DNA from: HK1 sp965202875
GTDB taxonomy: Bacteria; Pseudomonadota; Gammaproteobacteria; HK1
Reading direction: 5' to 3'
Assembly (NCBI GenBank): GCA_965202875.1
Contig: OZ241870.1
Coordinates: forward strand, 868,001 to 932,000
DNA: 64,000 nucleotides
The first letter of the stretch is position 1, and the number at the start of each line of letters is the position of its first letter. This document shows positions 1 through 8,772 of this stretch, in pieces. The position numbers were made by a program, and so were the translations under genes. The notes below the pieces were generated by a model. It was not told the origin of the DNA. It saw nothing but the letters and a program-made list of their open reading frames with translations, and made no database searches.

Positions 1-777
1 TCGGGCATACCCCAACCCCTTCCAGCCCAGGAGGAAGCGGCGCATGTACAGGTTGCTCAGTAGCGGAGAGATCGGCGCCCCTTGTGGGGTCCCCTTCCTC
101 TCCCGACGCGCCCGGTTCGTGCGGCGGGTGCCGCCTCGCCCGTCGTCCTCCTCGACCGCCCTCTCCAACCACGCCTTCACCCAACCCAACATCCGCCCGT
201 CACTCACCCGACGGGCGACGCACTTGAGCAGTTCAGCGTGCGGTATCTGGCCGAAGTAGTCCGACAAATCCGCGTCCACGACCTCGCAGTGACCCGTGTT
301 CGCCAGCCGATGCGCCTGTTGGACCGCATCGTGTGCGCTTCTTCCCGACCGATAGGCGGATTGCTCCGGGGTCAGGTCCGCCTCGAATATCGGCGTCAGC
401 ACCAGCAACGCCGCCGTCTGCGCCACCCGATCCCGCAGACAAGGAATGCCCAGTGCCCGATACTTCCCGCGTTGTTTCTTCGCAATCCACACCCGCCGAA
501 CCGCTTGCGGCCGGTAGGTCCCTTCCTTCAGCTCCCGCGCCAGTCCCCCAAGCCACCGCTCCACGCCCCGCGCCTCAATGTCCGCCACCGTCTCGCCGTC
601 CACCCCGGGCGCCCCGCCATTGCGGCGGACCTCGCCCCAGGCAACTGCCAGCACATCGTCGCGCCACACCTTCAGCGTATGGAACCGATAGCCCGCAGCT
701 TCCTTCGCTTTCGCATGGAGCACCGCCTGGAGTCTCCGAACCCGTTCCGGGGCTGTTAGGCTCGCACCAGTCCCCAT
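1..777 (-). CDS. ltrA: Group II intron reverse transcriptase/maturase, N-terminal part
   Basis: This intron-encoded protein would help splicing and carry out target-primed reverse transcription of the intron. From an ATG at 777 the frame is open to the window edge, giving about 259 residues. Reverse-transcriptase landmarks appear in order: GAPGVDGETV near residue 50, KYRALGIPCLRDRV in RT motif 2, an LTPIFEADL-type segment, YRSGRSAHDA, the first catalytic aspartate in VVDADLSDYF, and GTPQGAPISPLLSN. The YADD box, maturase X domain and any endonuclease domain would lie to the left of the window. The start could be a few codons further in. Family assignment is firm; intactness cannot be judged. 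Confidence 0.88.
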   Translation of the reverse strand, partial: MGTGASLTAPERVRRLQAVLHAKAKEAAGYRFHTLKVWRDDVLAVAWGEVRRNGGAPGVDGETVADIEARGVERWLGGLARELKEGTYRPQAVRRVWIAKKQRGKYRALGIPCLRDRVAQTAALLVLTPIFEADLTPEQSAYRSGRSAHDAVQQAHRLANTGHCEVVDADLSDYFGQIPHAELLKCVARRVSDGRMLGWVKAWLERAVEEDDGRGGTRRTNRARRERKGTPQGAPISPLLSNLYMRRFLLGWKGLGYAR

Positions 778-1267
778 CTCCCTTCCTCCTTCTTGTGCCC
801 CTCTCGAACCAAGGCCCCTTCCCTCCACCAGCATTACCCGGCTTCCCCGGTACTACGGGCCTCTCCGCCACCCCATACGGCCCGGCCTGTCCCTCGCGGG
901 GGTCCGGTTGGCGTGTGCCGCGCCACCGTCGGGGCTTCCCGTGTTGCGTCCATCCCCCTCTTCCCTGCGTGCCGCCGCCATTACCCCGGCGGAACCGGCC
1001 GGTGCTCGTATCGCTCGCTTCCCGACCGATGCCAGCCTTCCCCGTGTTACAGGCGGGTCGGCTTCCGCATTACCCGTTTCGAGGCCTGCTCGGCGTTCAC
1101 TCGCGTTGCGGCCCGCAGGGTCGCTGAGTCGCCTTCGCGACCCTTCTCATCGGAGTGCTTCAGTCCATGTCGTTGCCTCCATCGACCGCTCCGACTGCTA
1201 CCGGCTGGAGCGACAGTTACCGGGCGGGATTCGCACCCGCTAGGGTATGGCGCCTTGCACGGCGCAC
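1..1267 (-). mobile_element. Group II intron, 5' part (cut by the left edge)
   Basis: The minus strand reads from a GTGCG at about 1267, matching the group II 5' consensus GUGYG, through about 490 bases of untranslated GC-rich sequence into an intron-encoded reverse transcriptase. A second candidate 5' end, GTGCA, lies at 1260. The untranslated part is where intron domains I-III would lie, and it includes a short GCGGG/CCCGC hairpin typical of intron 5' ends. The reverse transcriptase is the main evidence. The 3' end, with domains V and VI, lies outside the window. The element sits just past the 3' end of the small Cys-rich gene at 1377-1847, in the same orientation. Confidence 0.75.
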
Positions 1268-1376
1268 TGCAATAATCGGGTTACCCCAACCATGCTCACT
1301 TGTTGCACACCTCGGACACGCTTTTGGCATAGCTCGGAGAAGTATCCAGCATCTCAATCCCTGGCGTTTCCGTCGA

Positions 1377-1847
1377 TCACCAGTTTTTGCCGCATCCGGC
1401 GCGAAACATGCACAGTCCGAAAGCATGATTGCATTCTGATACACAATCCGGATCGGGTCCTGTACTCAGACCGGTACATCCTATCCTGCAAGATGTACGC
1501 CCTGATTCGCAGAGACTGACATCAAGATCGGCGCAATGTTCCGATGCAAGCATCAAATGCTCATTTGCCGATTGTTCGCGTATGTCGAAAAATACCGCTT
1601 CCTTCTCGCATACGCTGTTGTCCATGTACGCCACCTCTTTGCCCGTTTCCAGCGATTGCTCCAGGATTGAGGTCTGCGCCGCCGTGCACGCAATGGATTT
1701 CGACGGTCCATAACCCGTCTCGGACATCTCCCCGCGCTCGGCGGCAGCGGGCGCGCTCGCAACGACAAGCGCACCGGCCACGGCGAGCAGGGGAAGGGCC
1801 TTGATGGCGGTCGCGGCTTTGCGGACGATTTCGTTCATCACTTTCAT
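1377..1847 (-). CDS. Small secreted cysteine-rich protein of unknown function
   Basis: No family is recognised. The 156-residue product starts with a clear Sec signal peptide: a short basic region, then a hydrophobic stretch to about residue 36 ending in an ASAPAAAE-type cleavage site. The mature part holds about a dozen cysteines, several in close pairs (CESGRTSC, CVSEC, CGK near the end), which suggests a disulfide-rich periplasmic protein. An AAGGAG ribosome site sits seven bases before the ATG at 1847, so translation is credible. The group II intron begins about 110 bases past the stop codon. No neighbour suggests a role. Confidence 0.6.
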   Translation of the reverse strand: MKVMNEIVRKAATAIKALPLLAVAGALVVASAPAAAERGEMSETGYGPSKSIACTAAQTSILEQSLETGKEVAYMDNSVCEKEAVFFDIREQSANEHLMLASEHCADLDVSLCESGRTSCRIGCTGLSTGPDPDCVSECNHAFGLCMFRAGCGKNW

Positions 1848-2684
1848 CTCGGGTCTCCTTGGCCGGTTTGCGTAACCAGCGCCGTGCCGGCTTCATGGAT
1901 TGACGATTTCGGACGATGGGCGCGGGCTCCTCTCCCGGGCCGGTCGCGAAAACGGGACGCGGGTCGGAACGTCCGGCGCCATTGACGGATTCGCCGCTCC
2001 GGGAAGCCGTCCGGCGTGGCCGGCGAGGCGGCGAACAAGCGCGGAGCCCCCACCGGCCGCGCCTGCGTGCGAGAAAGCCGGATTGGCCGAAGCAGGGCAT
2101 GGGCGCGGCGGCAGACGCCACACCGGCCACGCCGGACGGAAACGGCCGCGGCCGGTCAGGGGGCGGGGATTACGGGGAGCGGTGGCTTCACGCCGCCGGG
2201 GGTCAATCAGCGATGGCCGCCAAATTCGGGGGGGGGTAACTTACTGAATTACAAGACATTTTCTTGTATCTCAGGTGTGTCCCGGCGAAACACCGCGACG
2301 GCAAGGTGCATCAATCTCCTCCCGATGTCAACTTCTCTTTCCCTGTCGCAGGAGTGTCGGGAACTGATTGCCGGTCGTGCGGGAGTCCGGCCTCCGTTCT
2401 CGGAGGACGCTGCGGAACGTGCCGGGGCCGGTACGGTCCCTCCGGCAAGCGGACGTACAATGCTCCGGACCCAACCGAGCCGAACCGGGCGAGGAGGCGA
2501 AGCCACGCGGGCGCCGCCCCCGCGCCGCACGCTTCTACCCCGAGGCGCGTTGCGCTCGTCATGAACGGTGCGAGGAAGGCGGCCACGCCGGACTTCCCCC
2601 GCGCCGCACATCGGGCGGATGGCCTACGACGATCGGCACCGAGAGCGCATTCGGCCGGATTCGACGCAGGCTACGCTGGCCCCC
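1848..2684. other. Intergenic region without a recognised gene
   Basis: About 840 bases of GC-rich sequence separate the Cys-rich gene from the Rpn-like pseudogene. Several open frames cross it on both strands, but none carries a family signature or a convincing ribosome site. A short A/T-richer patch at about 2240-2285 is the likeliest place for a promoter. I see no RNA gene, repeat or clear terminator. Confidence 0.4.
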
Positions 2685-3870
2685 ATGCAGGACCCGAACT
2701 ACAAACGCCTCTTCTCCTCCCCCCGCAGTCGAGGACCTCCTGCGCGCCTTCCTCCCCGGAGAGGTCCTCGCCGAACTCGACTTCTCCTCCCTCGCCAAGC
2801 TCCTCGCCGAGTACGTCGGCGACGAACAGCTCCAACGCCACGGCGACTGCGTGTGGCGGCTGCGCCGGCGCGGCGAATGGCTGTACCTCCTGGTGCTGCT
2901 GGAGTTCCAGTCCACCGAGGAGCCGCGGATGGCGTTGCGCATCCTCACCTGCACGAGCCTTCTGTACCAGGAGCTGGTGCGCAACGATGCGCTGGATGCG
3001 GGTGGGCGGCTGCCGGCGGTGCTGCCGGTGGTGCTCTACACCGGGGAGGCGCGGTGGCGGGCGGCGGTGAAGGTGGGGGAGCTGATTGCGCCGGTGGGGC
3101 CGGAGTTGGCGCCGTACCAGCCCTCGCAGCGCTACCTCGTGGTTGACGAGCGGCACGAGGGTGCGGAGGATTTGCCGGAGGGGAACCTGATGGCGGCGGT
3201 GTTGGGGTTGGAGCAGAGCCGCGGGCCGGGGGACCTGGTGCGGGTGGTGGGTCTGCCGGTGGAGTGGCTGCGGGACTCGGATGACGGGGAGTTGAAGCGG
3301 GCGTTCACCGATTGGGTGTGGAGGCTGGCGAGGCATTTCGAGTCAAGCGATGCGGAGCCGGCGCCGGTGCGGACATTGGAGGGTGTGAGGATGACGCTGG
3401 AAGAGCGGGTGGCCGATTGGCCGAAGCAGTGGCTTCGGGAGGGCCGCGAGCAGGGGATCCGGGAGGTGGTCGAGTGACTGGAGCGTGTCGGTGCGGAGCC
3501 GCCGCCGGGGGATGTCCCGGAGGACATGGGGATGACGCTGGAAGAACGGGTGGCCGATTGGCCGAAGCAGTGGTTTCGTGAAGGCCGCGAGCAGGGCGTG
3601 AGGGAAGGCATCGAACGGGGCCTTGAGCACGAACGGGCGCTGTTGCGCCGCTTGGCGGCGTCCCGGTTCGGAGAGGAGACCGCCGAGCGCCTGTTCGGGG
3701 TGCTGGCCGGCATCGCGGACCCGGAAGGTCTGGCCGAGGTGGGCGAGTGGCTGGTGCGTTGCGGGACGGGAGGCGAGTTTCTCGCTCGCGTGGGCCCGGC
3801 GGCAGGCGGTGCGAAGCGGCACGGCGACCGCGGGATGTCCCACGGGAGATCGCACTCCTGCGGGGACTGA
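2685..3870 (+). pseudogene. Rpn/YhgA-type PD-(D/E)XK nuclease, frameshifted, interrupted and internally duplicated
   Basis: Proteins of the Rpn family are PD-(D/E)XK DNA nucleases that promote recombination, and they are often mobile. The start MQDPNYKRLFS (ATG 2685) lies in a different frame from the following VEDLLRAFLPGEVL. A one-base change in the C-rich run at about 2716-2728 explains this. The nuclease core follows (LLVLLEFQST, LRILTCTSLLYQEL, LPVVLYTGE). A TGA at 3475-3477 then stops the frame, but the same frame continues at once with a second copy of the C-terminal segment MTLEERVADWPKQW (first copy from 3391, second from 3532). The rest runs on to 3870 as the usual Rpn tail (LLRRLAASRFGEE). 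The gene looks dead as written, unless the stop and shift are sequencing errors. Confidence 0.75.
3391..3600 (+). repeat. Direct duplication, 141-bp period, inside the Rpn-like gene
   Basis: About 68 bases starting at 3391 recur at 3532 with few mismatches and encode the same MTLEERVADWPKQW...EGREQG segment twice. The period of 141 bases is a multiple of three, so the frame is kept, but the spacer carries an in-frame TGA. Similar tandem duplications recur elsewhere in the window. Confidence 0.8.
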
Positions 3871-4063
3871 CGGAGCCGTTCTTCCTGCCGGTTGCGGCGG
3901 CGCCGACGCATTCGTTGCCCGGATGGGAGCCGGACCGGCCCCGGCTTCGTTCACGCCACCATTCACCAGATATGCGCACTTTGACGTAGTCGTCGACACG
4001 CTGGCGGATGCTGCACCTGCACCGTGGAGGATGCCGCGCCATGTCTGGCGGGGAGGAGAAACG

Positions 4064-6256
4064 GTGAGCATCGAGCGGGATTTCGACATCTCCCTGATCG
4101 CGGAGATGGCGCTCCGGGAGAAGCAGATCCAGCAGATCTACCGCCCGATCATCGGCGTCCACAAGTGGTTCGCCCGCCGTCCCGGGACCCTGTTTCGCGG
4201 CTTGATCCTCTCCGAATTCGGAGAAGGCCGCCTGGAAGACGCATTTTTCCGATCGAACGATCTCTCGGGGATCCGGATCGCCGATCCGTTCATGGGCGGC
4301 GGGACGCCGCTGATCGAGGCGAATCGCGTTGGATGCGACGTACAGGGCTTCGACGTCAATCCGATGTCGGCCTGGATCGTCCGTGAAGAAATCGAATCCC
4401 TCGACACGGCGGCCTACGAGCGGGCCGCCCGTGCCCTCGTCGCCCGTTTGCACGATGACGTCGGCCGGTACTACCGCACGTCCTGCCCGCTCTACGGCGA
4501 TGGTGACGTGCCGGTCAAATCCTTCCTGTGGGTGAAGGTGTTCGACTGCGGCGCCTGCGGGAAGCCCTTCGATCTCTTCCCGGGCTACCTCCTCGCCGAG
4601 AACCGGCGGCACCCGAAGAACGTCCTCGTCTGTCCCGGTTGCGGAGACCTCAACGAGGTCGAGGATCGCAAGAGCCCCGGAGACTGCACCGGATGCGGGG
4701 CCGCGCTTCGCCAGGCCGGACCCGCGCGCCGGGGTCGTTGCAACTGCCCCCATTGCGGGTACTCGAACGTCTATCCCGGAGAAGTCCGACAGCCTTTGGG
4801 GCACCGCCTGTTCGCCATCGAATACCACAATCCGGGACGGAGGGCTGAACACAAAGGCCGTTTCTTCAAGAAACCCGACGCGGAAGACCTCGCACGGGTG
4901 GCCGCCGCGGCCGAGCGATGGCAACGGATCAGCCCCCGCCATCTACCGGAGGAAGTCATTCCGCCGGGGGATGAGACGGGACGGCTGCATCGGTGGGGGT
5001 ATGCCCGCTACCGGGACATGTTCAATCCGCGCCAGCTTCTCGGCCTGGAGTCGAGCTGCCGGTTGATTGCCGAAGTCGAAGACGGACGCATACGCCGGGC
5101 ACTCGCGACCAACCTGTCCGACCTGCTGCGCTACCAGAACATGTTGTGCCGCTACGATACGACGGCGCTCAAGTCACTGGACATCTTCTCCGTGCACGGC
5201 TTTCCGGTCGGGCTGGTCCAGTGCGAGTCCAACCTCCTCGGTATCGTCAACGGTGCCGGAGCCAACGTCGGATCGGGCGGCTGGTCCAACATCATCGACA
5301 AGTACGTCAAGGCGAAGCGCTATTGCGAGGCGCCGTTCGAAGTCCGGCGCCGTGGCTCGCGCAACGTCCGGGTCCCGGTCGGGGGCGAATGGATCGGCGA
5401 GAAGCTGAACGGCACCCGCCGCGCAGTCTCTATACGCTGCGCGAGCGCGACCGGGAGCAGGCTCTCCCCGCGAAGCCTGGATGCCGTGTTCACGGACCCG
5501 CCCTATTTCGGCAATGTGCAATACGGCGAGCTGATGGACTTCTGCTATGTCTGGCTACGTCGTCTGGTCGGCAACGACACGGAAGGATTCGACCGCGCAT
5601 CCACGCGCTCGCGAGACGAGCTGACCGGCAACGTCACCCAGGCTCGTGGCCTGGAGCACTTCACCGAAGGGCTTTCATCGGTCTGGTCGCGCATGGCGAA
5701 GGCCCTGAAGCCGGGGGCGCCCCTGGTGTTCACATACCATCACAACAAGCTGGAAGCCTATTGCGCGATCGGTGTGGCGCTCCTGGATTCCGGGCTGGTC
5801 TGTTCGGCGTCCCTTCCCTGTCCCGCCGAAATGGGTGGCTCGATCCATATCCACGGCACGGCGTCGTCGATCATCGACACCGTCTTCGTATGCCGATCGT
5901 CGGGCACGACTCCGAGGCGCTGGCTGTTCGATACACCGGAACGGCTTGTCGAGATCGCAGGCGAGGATCGTGCGCATCTGGCGGCAGCCGGAAGAACGCC
6001 CACGCATGGCGACACAAGGTGCATCGTCTTCGGTCACCTGACCCGGATGGCGGTCTGGAAGCTCCGCCGCCACTGGAACCGCGCTTTACCCGTTTCCGGG
6101 AAAATCGCGGCCTTCGCGGAGGCAGCTTCCACCTGCGGAGATCCCGAGCAGCTCGCGCGGTGTGCGATGGCCGCCGAACCGAACGTGACGTTTCCGGGGC
6201 TGTTCCACGTCGCGAACGAATCCGAAGGGGAGGAGCGCGGTGACGTTTCCTTTTGA
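4064..6256 (+). CDS. DUF1156-type DNA methylase with zinc ribbons
   Basis: This is a predicted SAM-dependent DNA methyltransferase of the COG1743/DUF1156 group, which is common in defence islands. The 730-residue product opens with the DUF1156 segment (REKQIQQIYRPIIGVHKWFARRPGTL, given here in parts: IYRPIIGVHKWFARR). The SAM-binding motif I DPFMGGGTPLIEA follows near residue 80. Paired-cysteine zinc ribbons then lie at about 160-250 (CGACG, CPGCG, CTGCG, CPHCG), and the catalytic motif TDPPYFGN falls near residue 480. The GTG start at 4064 is preferred because a GGAGGAG lies six bases upstream. It overlaps the next gene by 17 bases, so the two are probably co-translated. It probably protects host DNA from the neighbouring nuclease. 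Confidence 0.82.
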   Translation: MSIERDFDISLIAEMALREKQIQQIYRPIIGVHKWFARRPGTLFRGLILSEFGEGRLEDAFFRSNDLSGIRIADPFMGGGTPLIEANRVGCDVQGFDVNPMSAWIVREEIESLDTAAYERAARALVARLHDDVGRYYRTSCPLYGDGDVPVKSFLWVKVFDCGACGKPFDLFPGYLLAENRRHPKNVLVCPGCGDLNEVEDRKSPGDCTGCGAALRQAGPARRGRCNCPHCGYSNVYPGEVRQPLGHRLFAIEYHNPGRRAEHKGRFFKKPDAEDLARVAAAAERWQRISPRHLPEEVIPPGDETGRLHRWGYARYRDMFNPRQLLGLESSCRLIAEVEDGRIRRALATNLSDLLRYQNMLCRYDTTALKSLDIFSVHGFPVGLVQCESNLLGIVNGAGANVGSGGWSNIIDKYVKAKRYCEAPFEVRRRGSRNVRVPVGGEWIGEKLNGTRRAVSIRCASATGSRLSPRSLDAVFTDPPYFGNVQYGELMDFCYVWLRRLVGNDTEGFDRASTRSRDELTGNVTQARGLEHFTEGLSSVWSRMAKALKPGAPLVFTYHHNKLEAYCAIGVALLDSGLVCSASLPCPAEMGGSIHIHGTASSIIDTVFVCRSSGTTPRRWLFDTPERLVEIAGEDRAHLAAAGRTPTHGDTRCIVFGHLTRMAVWKLRRHWNRALPVSGKIAAFAEAASTCGDPEQLARCAMAAEPNVTFPGLFHVANESEGEERGDVSF

Positions 6257-7271
6257 AGTCGGCTTCGATGAGGTCCGGTCCAACCTGGATGCCTTTGTCG
6301 ACGCCGTGTTCGAGTGTCTCGAATCCGAATTTCTCGTCATGCCGAAGGGTGCCGGATTCGTCGAATTCCCGGCATTCGAAGCAGGCTATGAAGCCCTGAA
6401 GCGCGCCACCGGAAGTTTTCGGAACGTCACCCCGGCCAGGGTCACGCCGGCCGTTTCCGAAACGCCGATTGCCCTGATCGTCCTTCGCTGCATGTTGGGA
6501 TTCACGCCGCCGGAGTGGGCCTGGTACGCCAGTCGGCATACCGGCGTCGTGATTCCCCAAGGCGCGGCGCGTACGATCGATCGGAGCATCCGCATGAAAC
6601 CGGAGGCCGCACTACCGAAGAACGGGGGTGTCACGGAGCGGCGAATCGATGCACTGGTGGCCACTGCCTGTCATCTCCTCCAATCCGGTGCTCCGGAAAG
6701 CTCTCCGGATCGTCTCCACAGATTCGACAAGGCCGACACCCGATCCGGCCTCGCCAGCCTTCAATCATTGGCGGATTTGGGCGCCCCTTATTCCATCCTG
6801 CTTTACGAGCGCTTTCTCGGCCGCCCGTTTGCGGGTCATCGGGATTCGATCAGCGAACTCGTCGGCAACATCGTCGAAAATGCCATCGAGGACGTTCTTT
6901 GCCGCGCCGGGATCAGCTTTCGCAAGACCGGGCGGGCGGAACGCCTGCCCGGCTTCGATCAAGCTCCCGACTTCGTGATTCCCAATGAATTCAATCCGCA
7001 GATCATCATCGAAGCCAAGCTCACGGAAGATGACGGTACGGCACGCGACAAGATCACACGTGTTCAGCATCTCGGTGCACTCGGCATGGCCGGGCGACCA
7101 TCGGGCCAGTCCAGGTTCGAAGTCATTGCCTGTATCGCCGGACGCGGCTTCGGCGTGCGCCGGGAGGACATGAAGAAGCTGCTTCTTGCGACCCGGGGCA
7201 AGGTCTTCACCCTGCAAAACATGGAACAGCTCGTGGAGAACACCCGGCTCGCGGAGTTCCGCTCGCGGTAG
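6240..7271 (+). CDS. Putative PD-(D/E)XK restriction endonuclease
   Basis: No named family is recognised. The 343-residue protein carries a convincing PD-(D/E)XK nuclease core near its C-terminus: a helix with EDVLCRAGISF, then PDFVIP (about residue 242) and IIIEAKL (about 256-262), which supply the D and E-x-K metal-binding residues. The N-terminal two thirds has no motif I know. The GTG start at 6240 lies inside the end of the methylase gene and is preceded by GGGGAGG. This overlap and the pairing with a DNA methylase argue for the nuclease half of a restriction-modification system. Target site and whether extra subunits exist are unknown. It is followed by a convergent oxidase operon. Confidence 0.65.
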   Translation: MTFPFEVGFDEVRSNLDAFVDAVFECLESEFLVMPKGAGFVEFPAFEAGYEALKRATGSFRNVTPARVTPAVSETPIALIVLRCMLGFTPPEWAWYASRHTGVVIPQGAARTIDRSIRMKPEAALPKNGGVTERRIDALVATACHLLQSGAPESSPDRLHRFDKADTRSGLASLQSLADLGAPYSILLYERFLGRPFAGHRDSISELVGNIVENAIEDVLCRAGISFRKTGRAERLPGFDQAPDFVIPNEFNPQIIIEAKLTEDDGTARDKITRVQHLGALGMAGRPSGQSRFEVIACIAGRGFGVRREDMKKLLLATRGKVFTLQNMEQLVENTRLAEFRSR

Positions 7272-7316
7272 GTTGGCCGGATGGTGGACGATGAGCCGCA
7301 CTCAGGACGCGCCGGA

Positions 7317-7478
7317 TCAGGTGTCGTACCGGTCGTCGTCTCCCTCGGTGAAGATCTGCGTCTTGATGTCCTCGTCGAACTGGTTGTGCTGGTAGGCCCA
7401 GAAAATGGCCAGGACGATGGCGACCAGCATCACGAGTCCGGTCGCGGCCCAGATGTAGGGAATGAGTACCTCGCCCAT
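7317..7478 (-). CDS. ccoS: CcoS-like small membrane protein
   Basis: This 53-residue protein has one N-terminal membrane helix (IPYIWAATGLVMLVAIVLAI) followed by FWAYQHNQFDED and an acidic tail. The short helix plus the WA-x(3-4)-QFD box matches CcoS, the accessory protein needed for cofactor insertion into cbb3 oxidases. A GGGAGG stands just upstream of the ATG at 7478, which excludes the longer upstream frame. It is the last gene of the minus-strand oxidase operon. Assignment rests on the short motif and context. Confidence 0.6.
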   Translation of the reverse strand: MGEVLIPYIWAATGLVMLVAIVLAIFWAYQHNQFDEDIKTQIFTEGDDDRYDT

Positions 7479-7569
7479 GGATTGTCCTCCCGAATCGTCA
7501 ACGGCCGTCCTGCGCCGCCGCCTCCCGAGCTTCCCCGTCGCCAAACCAGACGGACCGAACCCCGAACCG

Positions 7570-8076
7570 TCAGTGATCGTCTTGCGCCAGCGCCTCCGGC
7601 GGCGGCCGGGGATGGTTTGGCGAGCCGGGGTTCGCTTTCAATCCCGCGAGAAAGGCGACCAGCAGGTCGCGTTCGCGGTCTTCCAGGGTGCGGAAGTCCG
7701 GGCCGAGGCTGCCGTCGTGGGCGGTGCCCGGCACCTGGACGGCGGGGTCCCGAAAGTAGTCCGCGAGCCACTCCCGCGTCCGGCGCGTCCCCTCGCCGTC
7801 GAGCACCGGCGCGACCCCGATCTCCCCCACCCCCAGCGCGCGATGGCAGCTATTGCAGCCCATGCTCCGGTACAGGGTATGGCCCTCGAGGCCCGCTTCA
7901 TCCCATTCGTAGTAGTTGCGTGGCTTGGCCGGCTCCGTGTCGCCGAGCTGGCGCACCCCCTTGCCGACCGCCGCCAGCGCGACCAGTACGGCGAACCCGA
8001 ACATCAGCTTCTCGCCCAGCTTCAGCTTTGCGCTCATGCACCCGCGCCCATCGATGTCGGAGCACGACGGCGGCAT
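7570..8076 (-). CDS. Membrane-anchored monoheme cytochrome c
   Basis: A single heme c motif CNSCH lies after one N-terminal membrane anchor (KLMFGFAVLVALAAVG), so the heme domain would face the periplasm. The short cytochrome domain ends with FLAGLKANPG, as in the CcoP/c-type oxidase subunits. The ATG at 8076 overlaps the stop of the preceding gene (ATGA), a coupling used elsewhere in this operon. An alternative ATG at 8037 starts directly at the anchor. It could deliver electrons to the oxidase or take the place of the CcoP subunit. Confidence 0.75.
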   Translation of the reverse strand: MPPSCSDIDGRGCMSAKLKLGEKLMFGFAVLVALAAVGKGVRQLGDTEPAKPRNYYEWDEAGLEGHTLYRSMGCNSCHRALGVGEIGVAPVLDGEGTRRTREWLADYFRDPAVQVPGTAHDGSLGPDFRTLEDRERDLLVAFLAGLKANPGSPNHPRPPPEALAQDDH

Positions 8077-8282
8077 CAGAACACGACGTGGAAGAGCAGC
8101 TCCACCGCCGCGTACACCACCACCAGCAGGATCCCCACGACACTGATGCCGAGGATGATCCGCTCGCCCTGCTTCAGCCCTGCCAAAGGCCCGGTGACGA
8201 ACCGCGACATGACCACGTAGACCACGACCGCGATCAGGATCAGCGTGAAGATCAGCGCCGAGATGGTGTCCGTCAGCTCCAC
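8076..8282 (-). CDS. Small two-helix membrane protein of the oxidase operon
   Basis: This 68-residue protein has two predicted membrane helices (about residues 8-28 and 42-62) joined by a short basic loop with the sequence VTGPLAGLKQGER. No family is recognised. Its stop codon overlaps the ATG of the next cytochrome gene, and it lies between two subunit genes, so a role as a small structural subunit of the oxidase is a reasonable inference. Confidence 0.55.
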   Translation of the reverse strand: MELTDTISALIFTLILIAVVVYVVMSRFVTGPLAGLKQGERIILGISVVGILLVVVYAAVELLFHVVF

Positions 8283-8353
8283 CGCGCCGCTTCGGTCCCG
8301 GTGGCCGGTCTCGTCAGTCCCGCACGCGGTACTTCAGCTCCGCACGCGGCGCG

Positions 8354-8740
8354 TCAGCGCCGCGCCCCCTCCTCGTCCCCGTGCTCCCTCTCCTTGCGTT
8401 CCTTTGCCTTGCGCACGTTGATGGTCCAGACCACGCCCGCGATGCCGCACAGGATGACGACGATCTGGAGCATGATCATGTAGTAGCCCCAGTCCCACCA
8501 CGGCTGCGCGCCGGTCGCGCTCACGAAGGTGGTGGTCACCGAATCGTAGCGCTGGCCGAACCCCGGCCACGGCATCGTGAACAGGAAGGCTTCGAAGATG
8601 GTGACCGCGACGATCAGGATCAGCCACCAGGGGATCTTGCCGTTGCCCTCCTTGATGCCGTCGTAGTCTTCGTCGGAGAAGCGCCCGAAGACCTCCCCCT
8701 TGTCCTCCAGCTCGTCGTATTCGTGTTCGATGTCGGCCAT
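8354..8740 (-). CDS. Two-helix membrane protein, putative oxidase subunit
   Basis: The 128-residue product begins with an acidic cytoplasmic stretch (MADIEHEYDELEDKGEVFGRFSD). Two membrane helices follow (WWLILIVAVTIFEAFLF and about 82-104), then a basic tail rich in Lys, Arg and Glu. No cofactor motif is visible. The ATG at 8740 follows a GGAGA-type ribosome site. It lies directly after the CcoO-like gene, where CcoQ or CcoP would be found in a standard cbb3 operon. The product resembles the membrane part of CcoP without hemes, but that link is inferred. Confidence 0.55.
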   Translation of the reverse strand: MADIEHEYDELEDKGEVFGRFSDEDYDGIKEGNGKIPWWLILIVAVTIFEAFLFTMPWPGFGQRYDSVTTTFVSATGAQPWWDWGYYMIMLQIVVILCGIAGVVWTINVRKAKERKEREHGDEEGARR

Positions 8741-8772
8741 CACGGTCTCCGGCGGTGAAGAAGTCGGCGGCT

